Origin: Pseudomonas yamanorum
GTDB lineage: Bacteria; Pseudomonadota; Gammaproteobacteria; Pseudomonadales; Pseudomonadaceae
Reading direction: 5' to 3'
DNA length: 64,000 nt
Assembly (NCBI RefSeq): GCF_013386765.1
Contig: NZ_JACARE010000003.1
Span: 18,782 to 82,781 of the forward strand
A program made the position numbers and the translations under genes. This document shows positions 7,700 to 17,096 of this stretch, piece by piece. Within the stretch, counting starts at the first letter, position 1. The number at the start of each line of letters is the position of its first letter. The notes under the pieces are model-generated. The model searched no databases. It was given only the letters and a program-made list of their open reading frames with translations, and was not told where the DNA came from.

Positions 7700-8692
7700 T
7701 CAGAACGCCGAGTTGTAAGCAAACAACGCTGGTGCCCCACCGGTATGCAGGAAGATGATCGGCCCCTCTTCAAAGCGCTGGCGACCAATGCCATCCAGCA
7801 AGCCGGCCATGGCCTTGCCAGTGTAGACCGGGTCCAGCAGCAGGCCTTCCTGGCTGGCCATCAGCTTGATTGCCGCCAGGGTGCCGGCATTCGGTTCGCC
7901 ATAACGCGGGCCGAAGTACTCGTCCCACAAAATCACCTTGAAGGCATCCGGTATGTTTATGCCCAACAGTTCAGCGGTGCGCTCGGCCAGGCCTTGTACT
8001 TTGGGACGCTGGGCTTCATCAGTGCGGGACACGGTGACGCCGATCACCGGCAGGTCCGGCAGCACTTCGCTCAGCGCCAATGCCAGGCCGCTGTGTGTGC
8101 CCGCGCTGCCCGAGGCCAGGACCACGGCGGCGAACTGGATACCGCTGTCTTCAATCTGCCCGGCCAGCTCCAGGCCGGCGCGTACATAACCCAGGGCGCC
8201 CAGTGCGTTGGAGCCGCCGATGGGTACCAGGTACGGCTTCTTGCCGTTGCTGCGCAGGCGGTCGGCGAGGGCGTTGAGTTGGGCGTCGACGTCGTCCAGG
8301 TTCTCCACCAGCTCGACTTTGGCGTCGAACAGGTCCAGCAACAGACGGTTGCCGTTGCCCAGGTAGTTGGGGTCTTCGGTGCCCGTGGGGTTTTCCAGCA
8401 GGGCGACGCAGCCCAGGCCCAGCTTGGCGGCCAGTGCGGCGGTCTGGCGCACATGGTTGGACTGGATCGCGCCGGCGGTGACCAGGGTATCGGCGCCCTG
8501 GGCGAGGGCATCGGCGGCGAGGTATTCGAGTTTGCGCAGCTTGTTGCCGCCCATCGCCAGCGGTGTGGTGTCATCGCGTTTGACGTACACGTCACGCCCC
8601 AGCCAGGCCGACAGCCGTTCGAGTTTTTCCAGGGCGGTGGCGCCGCCCAGCAGTTCCAGACGGTTAAAGCGGTCGAGCTGTTGTTTGATCAT
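7700..8692 (-). CDS. dcyD: D-cysteine desulfhydrase
   Basis: A 330-residue PLP enzyme of the ACC-deaminase/D-cysteine desulfhydrase family, which splits D-cysteine to pyruvate, ammonia and sulfide. The PLP lysine is expected at K51 in [12 protein letters not shown], and the SNHVRQTAA segment near residue 78 is typical. I chose the ATG at 8692 (MIKQQLDRF) because it gives the usual family length; an in-frame start 15 codons upstream exists and the ribosome-binding site is weak. The neighbouring cystine importer fits a cystine/cysteine sulfur-use module, as in enterobacteria where dcyD lies with the cystine transporter genes. Confidence 0.85.
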   Translation of the reverse strand: MIKQQLDRFNRLELLGGATALEKLERLSAWLGRDVYVKRDDTTPLAMGGNKLRKLEYLAADALAQGADTLVTAGAIQSNHVRQTAALAAKLGLGCVALLENPTGTEDPNYLGNGNRLLLDLFDAKVELVENLDDVDAQLNALADRLRSNGKKPYLVPIGGSNALGALGYVRAGLELAGQIEDSGIQFAAVVLASGSAGTHSGLALALSEVLPDLPVIGVTVSRTDEAQRPKVQGLAERTAELLGINIPDAFKVILWDEYFGPRYGEPNAGTLAAIKLMASQEGLLLDPVYTGKAMAGLLDGIGRQRFEEGPIIFLHTGGAPALFAYNSAF

Positions 8693-8858
8693 GGCTACGC
8701 ACGGGTGGTCAGAGATGCACCGACTATAGGCAGGCACTTTTCAGTGGGCAACCGGCAATCGCTTATGCACACCGGTTATTAGCATTGCACTATTGGTTCT
8801 TAAGGACGCTCAGGTTCCTTGCCGTAAAGTGATGGGCATTTCGTCAGGAGTGAAGACC

Positions 8859-9785
8859 GTGAGTGAGCGTTCCAGTCATTGGCAATTACAGACCATCGTC
8901 AGCCAGCTGCGCAGCGCCCGGGACCAGTGGCGCACCCGCAATGGTCGGGTCAGCGGCGAGCAGGGCGGGCGCGAGCTGCCGTCACGGGAAGCCGTGGCGC
9001 AGATTCTGGAGGCATTGTGCGGTGCGCTGTTCCCCATGCGTTTGGGGCCGGTGGACCTGCGTGAAGAAAGTGAAGATTTCTACGTCGGCCACACTCTGGA
9101 TGTGGCGCTCAATGCATTGCTCGCCCAGGCGCGGCTCGAGCTGCGTTACGCCGCGCGGCAAGGCGGCCAGGATGACAGTGAGGTGGACGCCCATGCCATC
9201 CACCTGATCCAGGATTTCGCCCTGGCCTTGCCCGCCTTGCGCAGCCTGCTGGACACCGACGTGCTCGCCGCCTACCACGGCGACCCGGCGGCCCGCAGCG
9301 TGGATGAAGTGCTGTTGTGCTACCCGGGCATCCTGGCGGTGATTCACCATCGGCTGGCTCACCACCTGTACCGTGCGGGCTTGCCGTTGCTGGCGCGCAT
9401 CAGTGCGGAAATCGCGCATTCGGCGACCGGGATTGATATTCACCCGGGCGCGCAGATCGGCCCGAGCTTCTTTATCGACCACGGGACGGGTGTGGTGATT
9501 GGCGAGACCGCGATCATCGGCGAGCGAGTGCGCATTTATCAGGCCGTGACCTTGGGCGCCAAGCGCTTCCCGGCGGATGAGGATGGGCAGTTGCAGAAGG
9601 GCCATCCGCGGCATCCGATTGTTGAGGATGACGTGGTGATCTACGCCGGGGCGACGATTCTGGGGCGGATCACGATCGGCAAGGGTTCGACCATTGGCGG
9701 CAACGTGTGGCTGACGCGCAGCGTGCCGGCGGGGGCGAACCTGACCCAGGCGAACCTGCAGCACGACGACGGCACGCAGAAGTAA
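8859..9785 (+). CDS. epsC: Serine O-acetyltransferase EpsC
   Basis: A 308-residue acetyltransferase that makes O-acetylserine from serine and acetyl-CoA for cysteine synthesis. The C-terminal left-handed beta-helix of hexapeptide repeats is visible from about residue 190 (IHPGAQIGPSFFIDHGTG, IGETAIIGERVRIYQ, ILGRITIGKGSTIGG). The helical N-terminal half is longer than in CysE, as in the EpsC type. I chose the GTG at 8859 because AGGAG lies about 8 nt upstream. It is divergent from dcyD, so cystine uptake, cysteine breakdown and cysteine synthesis genes sit side by side. Confidence 0.88.
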   Translation: MSERSSHWQLQTIVSQLRSARDQWRTRNGRVSGEQGGRELPSREAVAQILEALCGALFPMRLGPVDLREESEDFYVGHTLDVALNALLAQARLELRYAARQGGQDDSEVDAHAIHLIQDFALALPALRSLLDTDVLAAYHGDPAARSVDEVLLCYPGILAVIHHRLAHHLYRAGLPLLARISAEIAHSATGIDIHPGAQIGPSFFIDHGTGVVIGETAIIGERVRIYQAVTLGAKRFPADEDGQLQKGHPRHPIVEDDVVIYAGATILGRITIGKGSTIGGNVWLTRSVPAGANLTQANLQHDDGTQK

Positions 9786-9819
9786 AACACTGCTCTCTCT
9801 AACGATCACACAGATCAAA

Positions 9820-9907
9820 TGTGGGAGCTGGCTTGCCTGCGATAGCGGTGTATCAGCGACAGATGTATGGCTGACCCATCGCCATCGCAGGCAAGCCAGC
9901 TCCCACA
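9820..9907. repeat. REPIN downstream of epsC
   Basis: Arms tgtgggagctggcttgcctg and caggcaagccagctcccaca are perfect inverted copies around a 48-bp centre. It occupies much of the 387-bp gap 9786-10172 and may also end epsC transcripts. Confidence 0.85.
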
Positions 9908-10052
9908 GGAGACCGTATTCCAGTTCTGGCCGCTTTTTCGCTCAGCAATCACTGAACGTTTCCCCATCCCCACGCGTCATACCAATCCTTGAGCTAGTGT
10001 AGGAAACACCTACCACTCGGCCCTGCGATTAGTCCTCAAACCCCTATCCATG

Positions 10053-10080
10053 TTTAACTTGACTGTTCGTTCAAGTTAAA
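10053..10080. promoter_or_regulatory. Perfect palindrome upstream of the BCCT gene, BetI-like operator
   Basis: TTTAACTTGA at 10053-10062 and TCAAGTTAAA at 10071-10080 are exact inverted copies separated by 8 bp. It lies about 95 bp before the transporter start. The size and TTGA/TCAA half-sites fit a TetR-family operator. BetI, the choline-responsive repressor of betaine genes in Pseudomonas, is the natural candidate; that is inference. Confidence 0.6.
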
Positions 10081-10172
10081 TCGGTGGTTCGCTGCCCGCT
10101 CACAACAGGAGGCTTACCTTTGCTGAGTCCGTTTTTCACAGCCACATCCCACACCCTTGAGGTGCACCCTAC

Positions 10173-12173
10173 ATGAGTGCATCGTCCCTACCTTCCAGCG
10201 GTCTGGTCCGCATGAACCCGCCGGTGTTTTACTTCGCCGCGAGCTTCATCCTGCTGTTCGGCCTGACCGTCATCGCGATTCCCGAACAAGCCGGCGCCTG
10301 GCTGCTGGCCGCACAAAACTGGGCGGCCAATACGGTCGGCTGGTACTACATGCTGGCGATGACCCTGTATCTGGTCTTCGTGGTGGTCACCGCGTTATCG
10401 GGCTACGGCAAGATCAAACTCGGTGCCGACCACGACGAGCCCGAATTCAGTTACCTGTCCTGGGCCGGCATGTTGTTCGCCGCCGGCATCAGCATCACGC
10501 TGTTTTTCTTCTGCGTGTCCGAACCGCTGACTCACCTGGTGCAACCGCCCCAGGGCGAAGCCTTGAACGGTGACGCCGCGCGCCAGGCCATGCAGATCCT
10601 GTTTCTGCACTGGGGCCTGCATGGCTGGGGCGTGTTCGCCTTTGTCGGCATGGCCCTGGCGTACTTCGCCTACCGGCATAACCTGCCGCTGGCGTTGCGC
10701 TCGGCGCTGTACCCGCTGATCGGCAAGCGCATCAACGGCCCCATCGGCTACGCGGTGGATGGCTTCGGCATCATCGCCACGGTGTTCGGCCTCGGCGCCG
10801 ACATGGGCTTTGGCGTGTTGCACCTCAACTCCGGGCTGGACTACCTGTTCGGCGTGGCCCACACCCAGTGGATCCAGGTCGGCCTCATCACCTTGATGAT
10901 GGGCGCGGCGATCCTGGTGGCCGTCTCCGGCGTCGACAAGGGCGTGCGCGTGATGTCCGACATCAACATGCTGCTGGCCTGTGCGCTGCTGCTGTTCGTG
11001 TTGTTCGCCGGGCCCACCCAGCACTTGCTCAACACCCTGATCCAGAACATCGGCGACTACCTCGGCGCCTTGCCCACCAAGAGTTTCGACCTCTACGCCT
11101 ACGACAAACCCAGCGACTGGCTGGGCGGTTGGACGGTGTTCTATTGGGCCTGGTGGATCGCATGGTCGCCGTTCGTGGGCCTGTTTATCGCGCGAATTTC
11201 CCGCGGCCGTACCATCCGTGAATTCGTGTTCGGCGTGCTGTTGATCCCGTTGGGTTTCACCCTGGCGTGGATGTCGATCTTCGGCAACAGCGCCATCGAC
11301 CAGGTGCTCAACCACGGCATGGCCGCCCTCGGTCAGTCGGCGATTGATAACCCGTCGATGAGCCTCTACCTGCTGTTGGAAACCTACCCATGGAGCAAGA
11401 CGGTCATCGCGGTCACGGTGTTTATCAGCTTCGTGTTCTTCGTCACCTCCGCCGACTCCGGCACCGTGGTGCTCTCGACCCTGTCGGCCAAAGGCGGCAA
11501 TGCCGATGAAGACGGGCCGAAGTGGCTGCGAGTGTTCTGGGGCGCGATGACCGCGTTGGTGACCAGCGCGCTGCTGTTCGCCGGCAGCATCGACTCCCTC
11601 AAGTCGGCCGTGGTGCTGACCTCGCTGCCGTTCTCGATGATTTTGCTGCTGATGATGTGGGGGCTGCACAAGGCGTTCTACCTTGAGTCGCAGAAGCAGA
11701 TTGCGCAGCTGCACTCCCTGGCACCGGTGTCGGGGTCGCGCAAAGGTACGGGCGGTTGGCGCCAGCGTTTGAGCCAGGCGGTGCATTTCCCGTCACGGGA
11801 TGAGGTGTACCGTTTCCTCGAGACCACGGTGCGTCCGGCCATTGAAGAAGTGACGGCGGTGTTTGTCGAAAAAGGCCTGAACGTGGTTACCCAGCCCGAC
11901 CCGTCCAACGACAGCGTCAGCCTGGAAATCGGCCACGGCGAGGAGCATCCGTTCGTGTATCAGGTGCAGATGCGCGGCTATTTCACGCCGTCATTCGCAC
12001 GGGGCGGGATGGGTTCCAAGCAGCTCAACAACCGTCGTTACTACCGCGCGGAAGTGCACCTGAGCGAGGGCAGTCAGGACTACGACCTGGTGGGCTACAC
12101 CAAGGAGCAGATCATCAACGACATCCTTGACCAGTACGAACGGCACCTGCAGTTCCTGCACCTGGTTCGCTGA
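10173..12173 (+). CDS. betT: BCCT-family betaine/choline transporter
   Basis: A 666-residue inner-membrane symporter of the betaine-carnitine-choline family. About 12 membrane segments span residues 15-510, with the family signature region WWIAWSPFVGLFIARISRGR near residue 327. A long hydrophilic C-terminal tail (about residues 515-666) follows, as in BetT-type choline carriers where the tail takes part in osmotic control. GAGGTG precedes the ATG. The palindrome at 10053-10080 suggests choline-responsive repression. Choline, betaine or carnitine are all possible substrates, so the symbol is tentative. Confidence 0.85.
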   Translation: MSASSLPSSGLVRMNPPVFYFAASFILLFGLTVIAIPEQAGAWLLAAQNWAANTVGWYYMLAMTLYLVFVVVTALSGYGKIKLGADHDEPEFSYLSWAGMLFAAGISITLFFFCVSEPLTHLVQPPQGEALNGDAARQAMQILFLHWGLHGWGVFAFVGMALAYFAYRHNLPLALRSALYPLIGKRINGPIGYAVDGFGIIATVFGLGADMGFGVLHLNSGLDYLFGVAHTQWIQVGLITLMMGAAILVAVSGVDKGVRVMSDINMLLACALLLFVLFAGPTQHLLNTLIQNIGDYLGALPTKSFDLYAYDKPSDWLGGWTVFYWAWWIAWSPFVGLFIARISRGRTIREFVFGVLLIPLGFTLAWMSIFGNSAIDQVLNHGMAALGQSAIDNPSMSLYLLLETYPWSKTVIAVTVFISFVFFVTSADSGTVVLSTLSAKGGNADEDGPKWLRVFWGAMTALVTSALLFAGSIDSLKSAVVLTSLPFSMILLLMMWGLHKAFYLESQKQIAQLHSLAPVSGSRKGTGGWRQRLSQAVHFPSRDEVYRFLETTVRPAIEEVTAVFVEKGLNVVTQPDPSNDSVSLEIGHGEEHPFVYQVQMRGYFTPSFARGGMGSKQLNNRRYYRAEVHLSEGSQDYDLVGYTKEQIINDILDQYERHLQFLHLVR

Positions 12174-12176
12174 GGC

Positions 12177-12425
12177 TCAGGCCCTGATATACAGGGCCAG
12201 TGCCACCAACGGCGCACCGAACACCCCACTGCCGATCACCAGCTCCGAGACCAGGGGCTGGCCGGCAGTGACCACGCCTACCGCGCCGTTCACCACCGAC
12301 ACCACCAGCCAGATCCCGACAAAGCTGTAGGCCAGAATGTGCCGGCTGACGCCCAGCTTCTGGCCGACAAACAGCATCAACGCGAGCAGGATCAGGCCGC
12401 AGGTGATGACGAGAGCGGTGTGCAT
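12177..12425 (-). CDS. Small inner-membrane protein of unknown function
   Basis: An 82-residue protein starting at the ATG at 12425, which has AGGAGA upstream. It has two or three hydrophobic segments (about residues 3-20, 33-53 and 62-80) and almost no charged residues. It ends 3 nt from the end of the convergent BCCT gene. I do not recognise a family beyond a small conserved membrane protein. A longer in-frame extension runs into the REPIN and is unlikely to be real. Confidence 0.7.
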   Translation of the reverse strand: MHTALVITCGLILLALMLFVGQKLGVSRHILAYSFVGIWLVVSVVNGAVGVVTAGQPLVSELVIGSGVFGAPLVALALYIRA

Positions 12426-12456
12426 GGCTGAAGTCTCCTGATATGAACACCAACCC

Positions 12457-12550
12457 TGTGGCGAGGGAGCTTGCTCCCGCTGGGCTGCGAAGCGGCCCCA
12501 AAATCCTGGGAGCGCTACGCACTCCAGCGGGAGCAAGCTCCCTCGCCACA
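12457..12550. repeat. REPIN of the second family (gagggagcttgctccc type)
   Basis: Arms tgtggcgagggagcttgctc and gagcaagctccctcgccaca are inverted copies with a GC-rich centre. This is a different sequence family from the ggcttgcc type; two more copies lie at 41213 and 60398. Confidence 0.85.
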
Positions 12551-12587
12551 ATATTAGTGCGTCGTAGAGTGAGTGGTTGTGTGGTTT

Positions 12588-13319
12588 TCAGACCAAACCC
12601 CCATTGGCCCGCAGGATTTGCCCATTCACCCAACCACCGGCCGGGCTCACCAGGAACGACACCACACGCGCGATATCTTCCGGTTGGCCAAGACGCTCCA
12701 GTGGCGCCATCTTCGCCAGGCCCTGGATCTGCTCTTCGCTTTTGCCATGCAGGAACAGCTCGGTAGCCACCGGGCCCGGGGCGACAGCGTTGACGGTGAT
12801 GCGCCGGCCGCGCATTTCTTTGGCGAACACCTGGGTCAGGGATTCCACCGCCGCCTTGCTGGCGATGTACACCGCGTAACCCGGGAAGTTGAGGCCGACG
12901 GTACTGCTGGAAAAATTGACGATGCGCCCGCCGTCGTTCAGGCGGGTGGCCGCTTCACGCAGGGCGTTGAAGGTGCCACGGGTGTGGATGTCGAAGTTCT
13001 GGTTGTAGAGTTCATCGCTGTGCTGGGCCAGCGGAAGCACCTTGAGAATCCCGGCGTTGTTGATCAGCACATCAACCTTGCCCAACTGGGTCTCGGTCTC
13101 GTCGAACAGGCGCTTGACGTCGGCGGCGCTGGCCACGTCGCCCTGGATCGCTATGGCTTGGTGGCCGGCCTGGCGCAACTCCACTACCAGTTTCGACGCT
13201 TCGGTGGCGCTGTTGGCGTAGTTGATGGCGACGGCGTAACCGTCGGCGGCCAGTTGTCTGGCAACCACGGCGCCGATGCCGCGGGAAGCGCCGGTGATGA
13301 TTGCAACTTGAGTGGTCAT
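12588..13319 (-). CDS. Short-chain dehydrogenase/reductase
   Basis: A 243-residue classical SDR. It shows the cofactor motif TGASRGIGAVVARQL near residue 10, the NNAG motif (VLINNAGIL) near residue 86, and a YIASKAAVESL active-site YxxxK near residue 150. The arrangement fits NADP(H) dependence. The ATG at 13319 has AAGGAA upstream, which rules out the longer ORF. It is divergent from a LysR regulator that probably controls it. The substrate cannot be inferred. Confidence 0.86.
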   Translation of the reverse strand: MTTQVAIITGASRGIGAVVARQLAADGYAVAINYANSATEASKLVVELRQAGHQAIAIQGDVASAADVKRLFDETETQLGKVDVLINNAGILKVLPLAQHSDELYNQNFDIHTRGTFNALREAATRLNDGGRIVNFSSSTVGLNFPGYAVYIASKAAVESLTQVFAKEMRGRRITVNAVAPGPVATELFLHGKSEEQIQGLAKMAPLERLGQPEDIARVVSFLVSPAGGWVNGQILRANGGLV

Positions 13320-13431
13320 GGTGAGCGTTCCTTGGAGTGGGTGTGCAAGCAGGTTCACATGTTTACCCAGGCCGATAAATGCGCCAGAGTTGCCTTGACT
13401 GTTCAAGAATCGCCAACAATGGAGACGCGCT

Positions 13432-14322
13432 ATGGACCAGGTCAAAGCGATGAAAGTGTTCGTACGGATCTACGAGCGCAGCAGCTTCACTCTAGCTGCC
13501 GATGACCTGAACCTGCCGCGCGCCACCCTGACCCACACCCTCAACCAGTTCGAAGCGTGGCTGGGCACGCGGTTGCTGGAGCGCAGTACCCGCCGTGTAC
13601 GCCCCACGCTGGATGGCGAGGCCTACTACCTGCGTTGCGTGCAACTGCTGGCGGAGTTGGAAGAGGCGGAACTGGCATTCCGTTCAGTGGCGCCCAAGGG
13701 CCGTCTGCGAGTGGATTTGCATGGCACCCTGGCCAAGTACTTCGTGATCCCGGCACTCCCGCAATTCATGGCGCGCTACCCGGAAATCGAACTGTCCATC
13801 AGCGAGGCCGACCGCTTCGTCGACCTGATCGCCGAAGGCGTGGATTGCGTGCTGCGGGCGGGCACTCTGGGAGATTCGGCGTTGATCGGCAGACGTGTTG
13901 CGACGCTGCGCCAGGTGACCTGCGCGAGCCCGGCGTACCTGCGCAAATACGGCGAGCCAAAAAGCCTCGCCGACCTTGGCGAGCACCGCGCGGTGAACTA
14001 CGTTTCGCGCACCACCGCCAAGCTGTTTCCGTTCGAATTCATGGTCGACGGCCAAGTGCGGGAAGTCACGATCGAGGGTGCCTTGTCGGTGTTTGGTGCA
14101 GAGATTTACTCCGCCAGCGCGGTGGCCGGACTGGGCATTATCCAGTGCCCGCACTACCGCATGGCCGAGTTGATTAACCAGGGCGTGATGCAGGAAATCC
14201 TCACCGATACCCCGCCGCCGCCCATGCCGGTTTCGGTGCTCTACCCGCAAAACCGACACATGTCGCCGAGGGTGCGAGTGTTCGTCGATTGGCTCGCCGA
14301 AATCTTCGCCACTGCCCGCTAA
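13432..14322 (+). CDS. LysR-family transcriptional regulator
   Basis: A 296-residue LysR regulator. The N-terminal winged helix-turn-helix (MKVFVRIYERSSFTLAADDL then LPRATLTHTLNQFE) covers about residues 1-65, and the substrate-binding domain runs from about residue 88. GGAGA precedes the ATG. It is divergent from the SDR gene with a 112-bp shared promoter region, the usual layout for a LysR gene and its target. It belongs to the CrgA/AaeR-like single-target subgroup. Confidence 0.86.
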   Translation: MDQVKAMKVFVRIYERSSFTLAADDLNLPRATLTHTLNQFEAWLGTRLLERSTRRVRPTLDGEAYYLRCVQLLAELEEAELAFRSVAPKGRLRVDLHGTLAKYFVIPALPQFMARYPEIELSISEADRFVDLIAEGVDCVLRAGTLGDSALIGRRVATLRQVTCASPAYLRKYGEPKSLADLGEHRAVNYVSRTTAKLFPFEFMVDGQVREVTIEGALSVFGAEIYSASAVAGLGIIQCPHYRMAELINQGVMQEILTDTPPPPMPVSVLYPQNRHMSPRVRVFVDWLAEIFATAR

Positions 14323-14462
14323 CCCGCGTACTTGCTGGGTTTCTTAAATTTAATTTCATCCGGGTAAAGGGTGTTTTGACTCCGAACTGTCACATGGCCA
14401 TCGCCTAATTGTGTGAAGCGTTTGACGCTTTCATTTCAGAACAGTGACGGAGACCGGTACCA

Positions 14463-15812
14463 ATGAAGACGTTATTAAGCCCCATGGTGGGTGCCGCCAT
14501 GGCGAGCTTTATGCTGTCCGCCCACGCCGATTTTATCGATGACAGCCACGCCGACGTGACCCTGCTGAACCGCTACCTCAACCAGCAGGGGCGCGATGTG
14601 GTGAACAGCAATAACAAGGCCCACAGCATCCGTGACTGGGGCCAGGGTTTCGAATTCAACTTCAAGTCTGGCTACACCGAAGGCCCGGTCGGTTTTGGTC
14701 TGGACCTGCAGGCGTTCTACGGCTTGAAACTGGACTCCGGTGGCGACCTCAACGACAAGGATCACCAGGGCCGCTACCCCGGCAGCATGTTCCCGCTGGA
14801 TAACGGCAAGTCCGCCGACCAGTTCGGCGTGCTCAGCCCGACCTTCAAGATGCGCTTCGCCCAGGATGAATTGCGCGTCGGTACGCTCTACGGCAACAAC
14901 CCGGTACTGGCCAACACCGACGGCCGCCTGTACCAGCAGACCAACACCGGCGTGCAGTTGGTTTCCAAAGACTTGACCGACTTCACCTTCACCGCCGGTG
15001 ACATCCTCAAGACCAAGATCCGCAACGAAACCGGCGACCAGGGCATGATCACCGCCGGCGGCACCAAAGAGAGCGATCGCTTCCTCTACGGCGGCGCGGA
15101 CTACAAAGGCTTGCCGGACACCACCATCAGCCTGTGGTACTCGAACCTCGAGGATTACTACCAGCAGTTCTTCCTCGGTGCCAAGCGCCATGACGCCTTG
15201 CCTGTGGGCGCGATCGACACCGACGTGCGCCTGTACCGCAGCCTGGGTGTGGGTGAAAACGCCGCCGGCGACAAAGACTATTCCGCCGCCGGCCTCTACG
15301 GCGACGGCACCTCCAAGGGTCGCATCAACCAGTCCACCGTCAGCCTGTTGGAAAGCTACAGCCTGGACGGCCATACCGTCGGCCTGGGCATCCAGAAAAA
15401 CAGCGGCGACAGCGACTTCCCGTACCTGGATTCCGGCCTGAACAGCGGTGCCAGCAACCAGGGCCCGGGTTCGGGCGCCGACACCCCGGCACTCACCAAC
15501 ATGCAACTGAACAAGTTCCAGCACGCCGGCGAACGCACCTGGCTGGCCCAGTACAAATATGACTTCGGCAAACTCGGCCTCAACGGCCTGACCTTCGCCA
15601 CGTCCTACGCCCACGGTGATGACATCCGCACCACCCAAGGCACTACCAGCGAATGGGAACGTAACGTCACCGTGGCTTACCAGGTGCCTACCGGTACCCT
15701 CAAAGGCCTCGGCGTAACCTGGCGAAATGCCCACGCCAGCCCGGATATCACCGGTGCCACCGTGCAAGATGAAAACCGCTTCTATGTGAGCTACGTCGTT
15801 CCACTCTGGTAG
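14463..15812 (+). CDS. OprD-family outer-membrane porin
   Basis: A 449-residue porin of the OprD family, which forms substrate-specific 18-strand channels for small, often acidic or basic, solutes. The signal peptide covers residues 1-22 (ends SAHA), followed by the family start DFIDDSHADVTLLNRYL. The typical IRDWGQGFEFNF segment lies near residue 57, and the C-terminus FYVSYVVPLW ends in an aromatic residue after a hydrophobic strand, as needed for Bam-mediated insertion. GGAGA precedes the ATG. A likely terminator follows at 15862. The substrate is unknown; the next gene is an aldo/keto reductase. Confidence 0.88.
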   Translation: MKTLLSPMVGAAMASFMLSAHADFIDDSHADVTLLNRYLNQQGRDVVNSNNKAHSIRDWGQGFEFNFKSGYTEGPVGFGLDLQAFYGLKLDSGGDLNDKDHQGRYPGSMFPLDNGKSADQFGVLSPTFKMRFAQDELRVGTLYGNNPVLANTDGRLYQQTNTGVQLVSKDLTDFTFTAGDILKTKIRNETGDQGMITAGGTKESDRFLYGGADYKGLPDTTISLWYSNLEDYYQQFFLGAKRHDALPVGAIDTDVRLYRSLGVGENAAGDKDYSAAGLYGDGTSKGRINQSTVSLLESYSLDGHTVGLGIQKNSGDSDFPYLDSGLNSGASNQGPGSGADTPALTNMQLNKFQHAGERTWLAQYKYDFGKLGLNGLTFATSYAHGDDIRTTQGTTSEWERNVTVAYQVPTGTLKGLGVTWRNAHASPDITGATVQDENRFYVSYVVPLW

Positions 15813-15861
15813 GAAATTGCTGTACAAAGAGCAAGCACACTTAAGCGATTCAGCTGCTTAA

Positions 15862-15897
15862 AAGGCTTGGGAATATCGTTATTCCCAGGCCTTATTT
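15862..15897 (+). terminator. Terminator after the OprD-family porin
   Basis: A 14-bp near-perfect stem (aaggcttgggaata / tattcccaggcctt) with a TCGT loop is followed by atttg. It lies 50 nt past the porin stop and just before the aldo/keto reductase. Confidence 0.7.
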
Positions 15898-15921
15898 GCT
15901 CATAAGACCAGAGAGGATTCG

Positions 15922-16959
15922 ATGACTTACATTGCTGCCGAAAACCGCTATGAATCTATTCCTTATCGCCGCGTAGGTCGCAGCGGACTGGTGCTGCCGG
16001 CACTGTCCCTGGGGCTGTGGCACAACTTTGGCGACAGCACCCCCATCGACACCCAGCGCGCCTTGCTGCGCACCGCGTTCGACCTGGGGATCAACCATTT
16101 CGACCTGGCCAACAACTATGGCCCTCCGTACGGCAGCGCCGAGATCAACTTTGGCCGTTTGCTGCGCGAAGACTTCAAGCACTACCGCGATGAACTGATC
16201 ATCTCCAGCAAGGCCGGCTGGGACATGTGGCCGGGCCCATATGGCCAGGGCGGCGGTTCGCGCAAGTACGTCCTGGCGAGCCTCGACCAGAGCCTGCAAC
16301 GCCTGGGCGTCGACTACGTGGACATCTTCTACTCCCACCGTTTTGATGCCGACACCCCACTGGAAGAAACCGCCAGCGCACTGGCTACCGCCGTGCAACA
16401 GGGCAAGGCGTTGTACATCGGGATCTCGTCCTATTCCGGCGTAAAAACCCGCGAGATCGCAGCGCTGCTGCAAGAGTGGAAAGTCCCGCTGCTGATCCAC
16501 CAGCCGGCCTACAACCTGCTCAATCGCTGGGTGGAAAAAGACCTGCTGGACGTCACCGAAGAACTCGGCGCCGGGGTGATTGCGTTCACGCCATTGGCCC
16601 AGGGCCTGCTGACCGACAAATACCTCAACGGCGTACCGGCGGATGCACGGGTGAATCGTCCGGGTGGTGGTTCGTTGCAGGCCAAGCACTTGTCCGAGGC
16701 CAACATTGCTCACGCGCGTGCGTTGAACGAAATCGCCAAGCGCCGTGGCCAGAGCCTGGCGCAGATGGCGTTGGCGTGGACGTTGCGTGATCCACGGGTC
16801 ACCAGCGCCCTGATCGGTGCGAGCCGGCCGGAGCAGATCATTGAAAACGTCGGCGCGTTGCAGAACCTGAGCTTCAGCGCGCAGGAGCTGGCGGAGATTG
16901 ATCGGTTTGCCCAGGAAGGCGGGATCAACTTGTGGGAGAAGCCGTCTACGGCTGAGTAA
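15922..16959 (+). CDS. Aldo/keto reductase, YghZ/glyceraldehyde-3-phosphate reductase type
   Basis: A 345-residue NADPH-dependent reductase of the AKR14-like branch. The catalytic tetrad is visible: D and Y in HFDLANNYGPPYGSAE near residue 58, K in LIISSKAGWDMWPGPYGQGG near residue 96, and H in DIFYSHRFD near residue 138. Its E. coli relative YghZ (GpR) reduces L-glyceraldehyde 3-phosphate and methylglyoxal. GAGAGGA precedes the ATG. It has its own space behind the porin terminator, so it may be transcribed separately. Confidence 0.87.
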   Translation: MTYIAAENRYESIPYRRVGRSGLVLPALSLGLWHNFGDSTPIDTQRALLRTAFDLGINHFDLANNYGPPYGSAEINFGRLLREDFKHYRDELIISSKAGWDMWPGPYGQGGGSRKYVLASLDQSLQRLGVDYVDIFYSHRFDADTPLEETASALATAVQQGKALYIGISSYSGVKTREIAALLQEWKVPLLIHQPAYNLLNRWVEKDLLDVTEELGAGVIAFTPLAQGLLTDKYLNGVPADARVNRPGGGSLQAKHLSEANIAHARALNEIAKRRGQSLAQMALAWTLRDPRVTSALIGASRPEQIIENVGALQNLSFSAQELAEIDRFAQEGGINLWEKPSTAE

Positions 16960-16986
16960 GCGGTTTCTGAATCAACCCCGGTCACC

Positions 16987-17076
16987 TGTGGGAGCCGGGC
17001 TTGCCCGCGATGGCGGAGTATCAGTCGATGAATATGTCGCTGACCCACCGCTATCGCGGGCAAGCCCGCTCCCACA
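16987..17076. repeat. REPIN between the aldo/keto reductase and tauD
   Basis: Arms tgtgggagccgggcttgccc and gggcaagcccgctcccaca flank a centre of about 45 bp. It lies between two convergent genes. Confidence 0.85.
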
Positions 17077-17096
17077 TTAGATCTGTAGCGTTCTTT

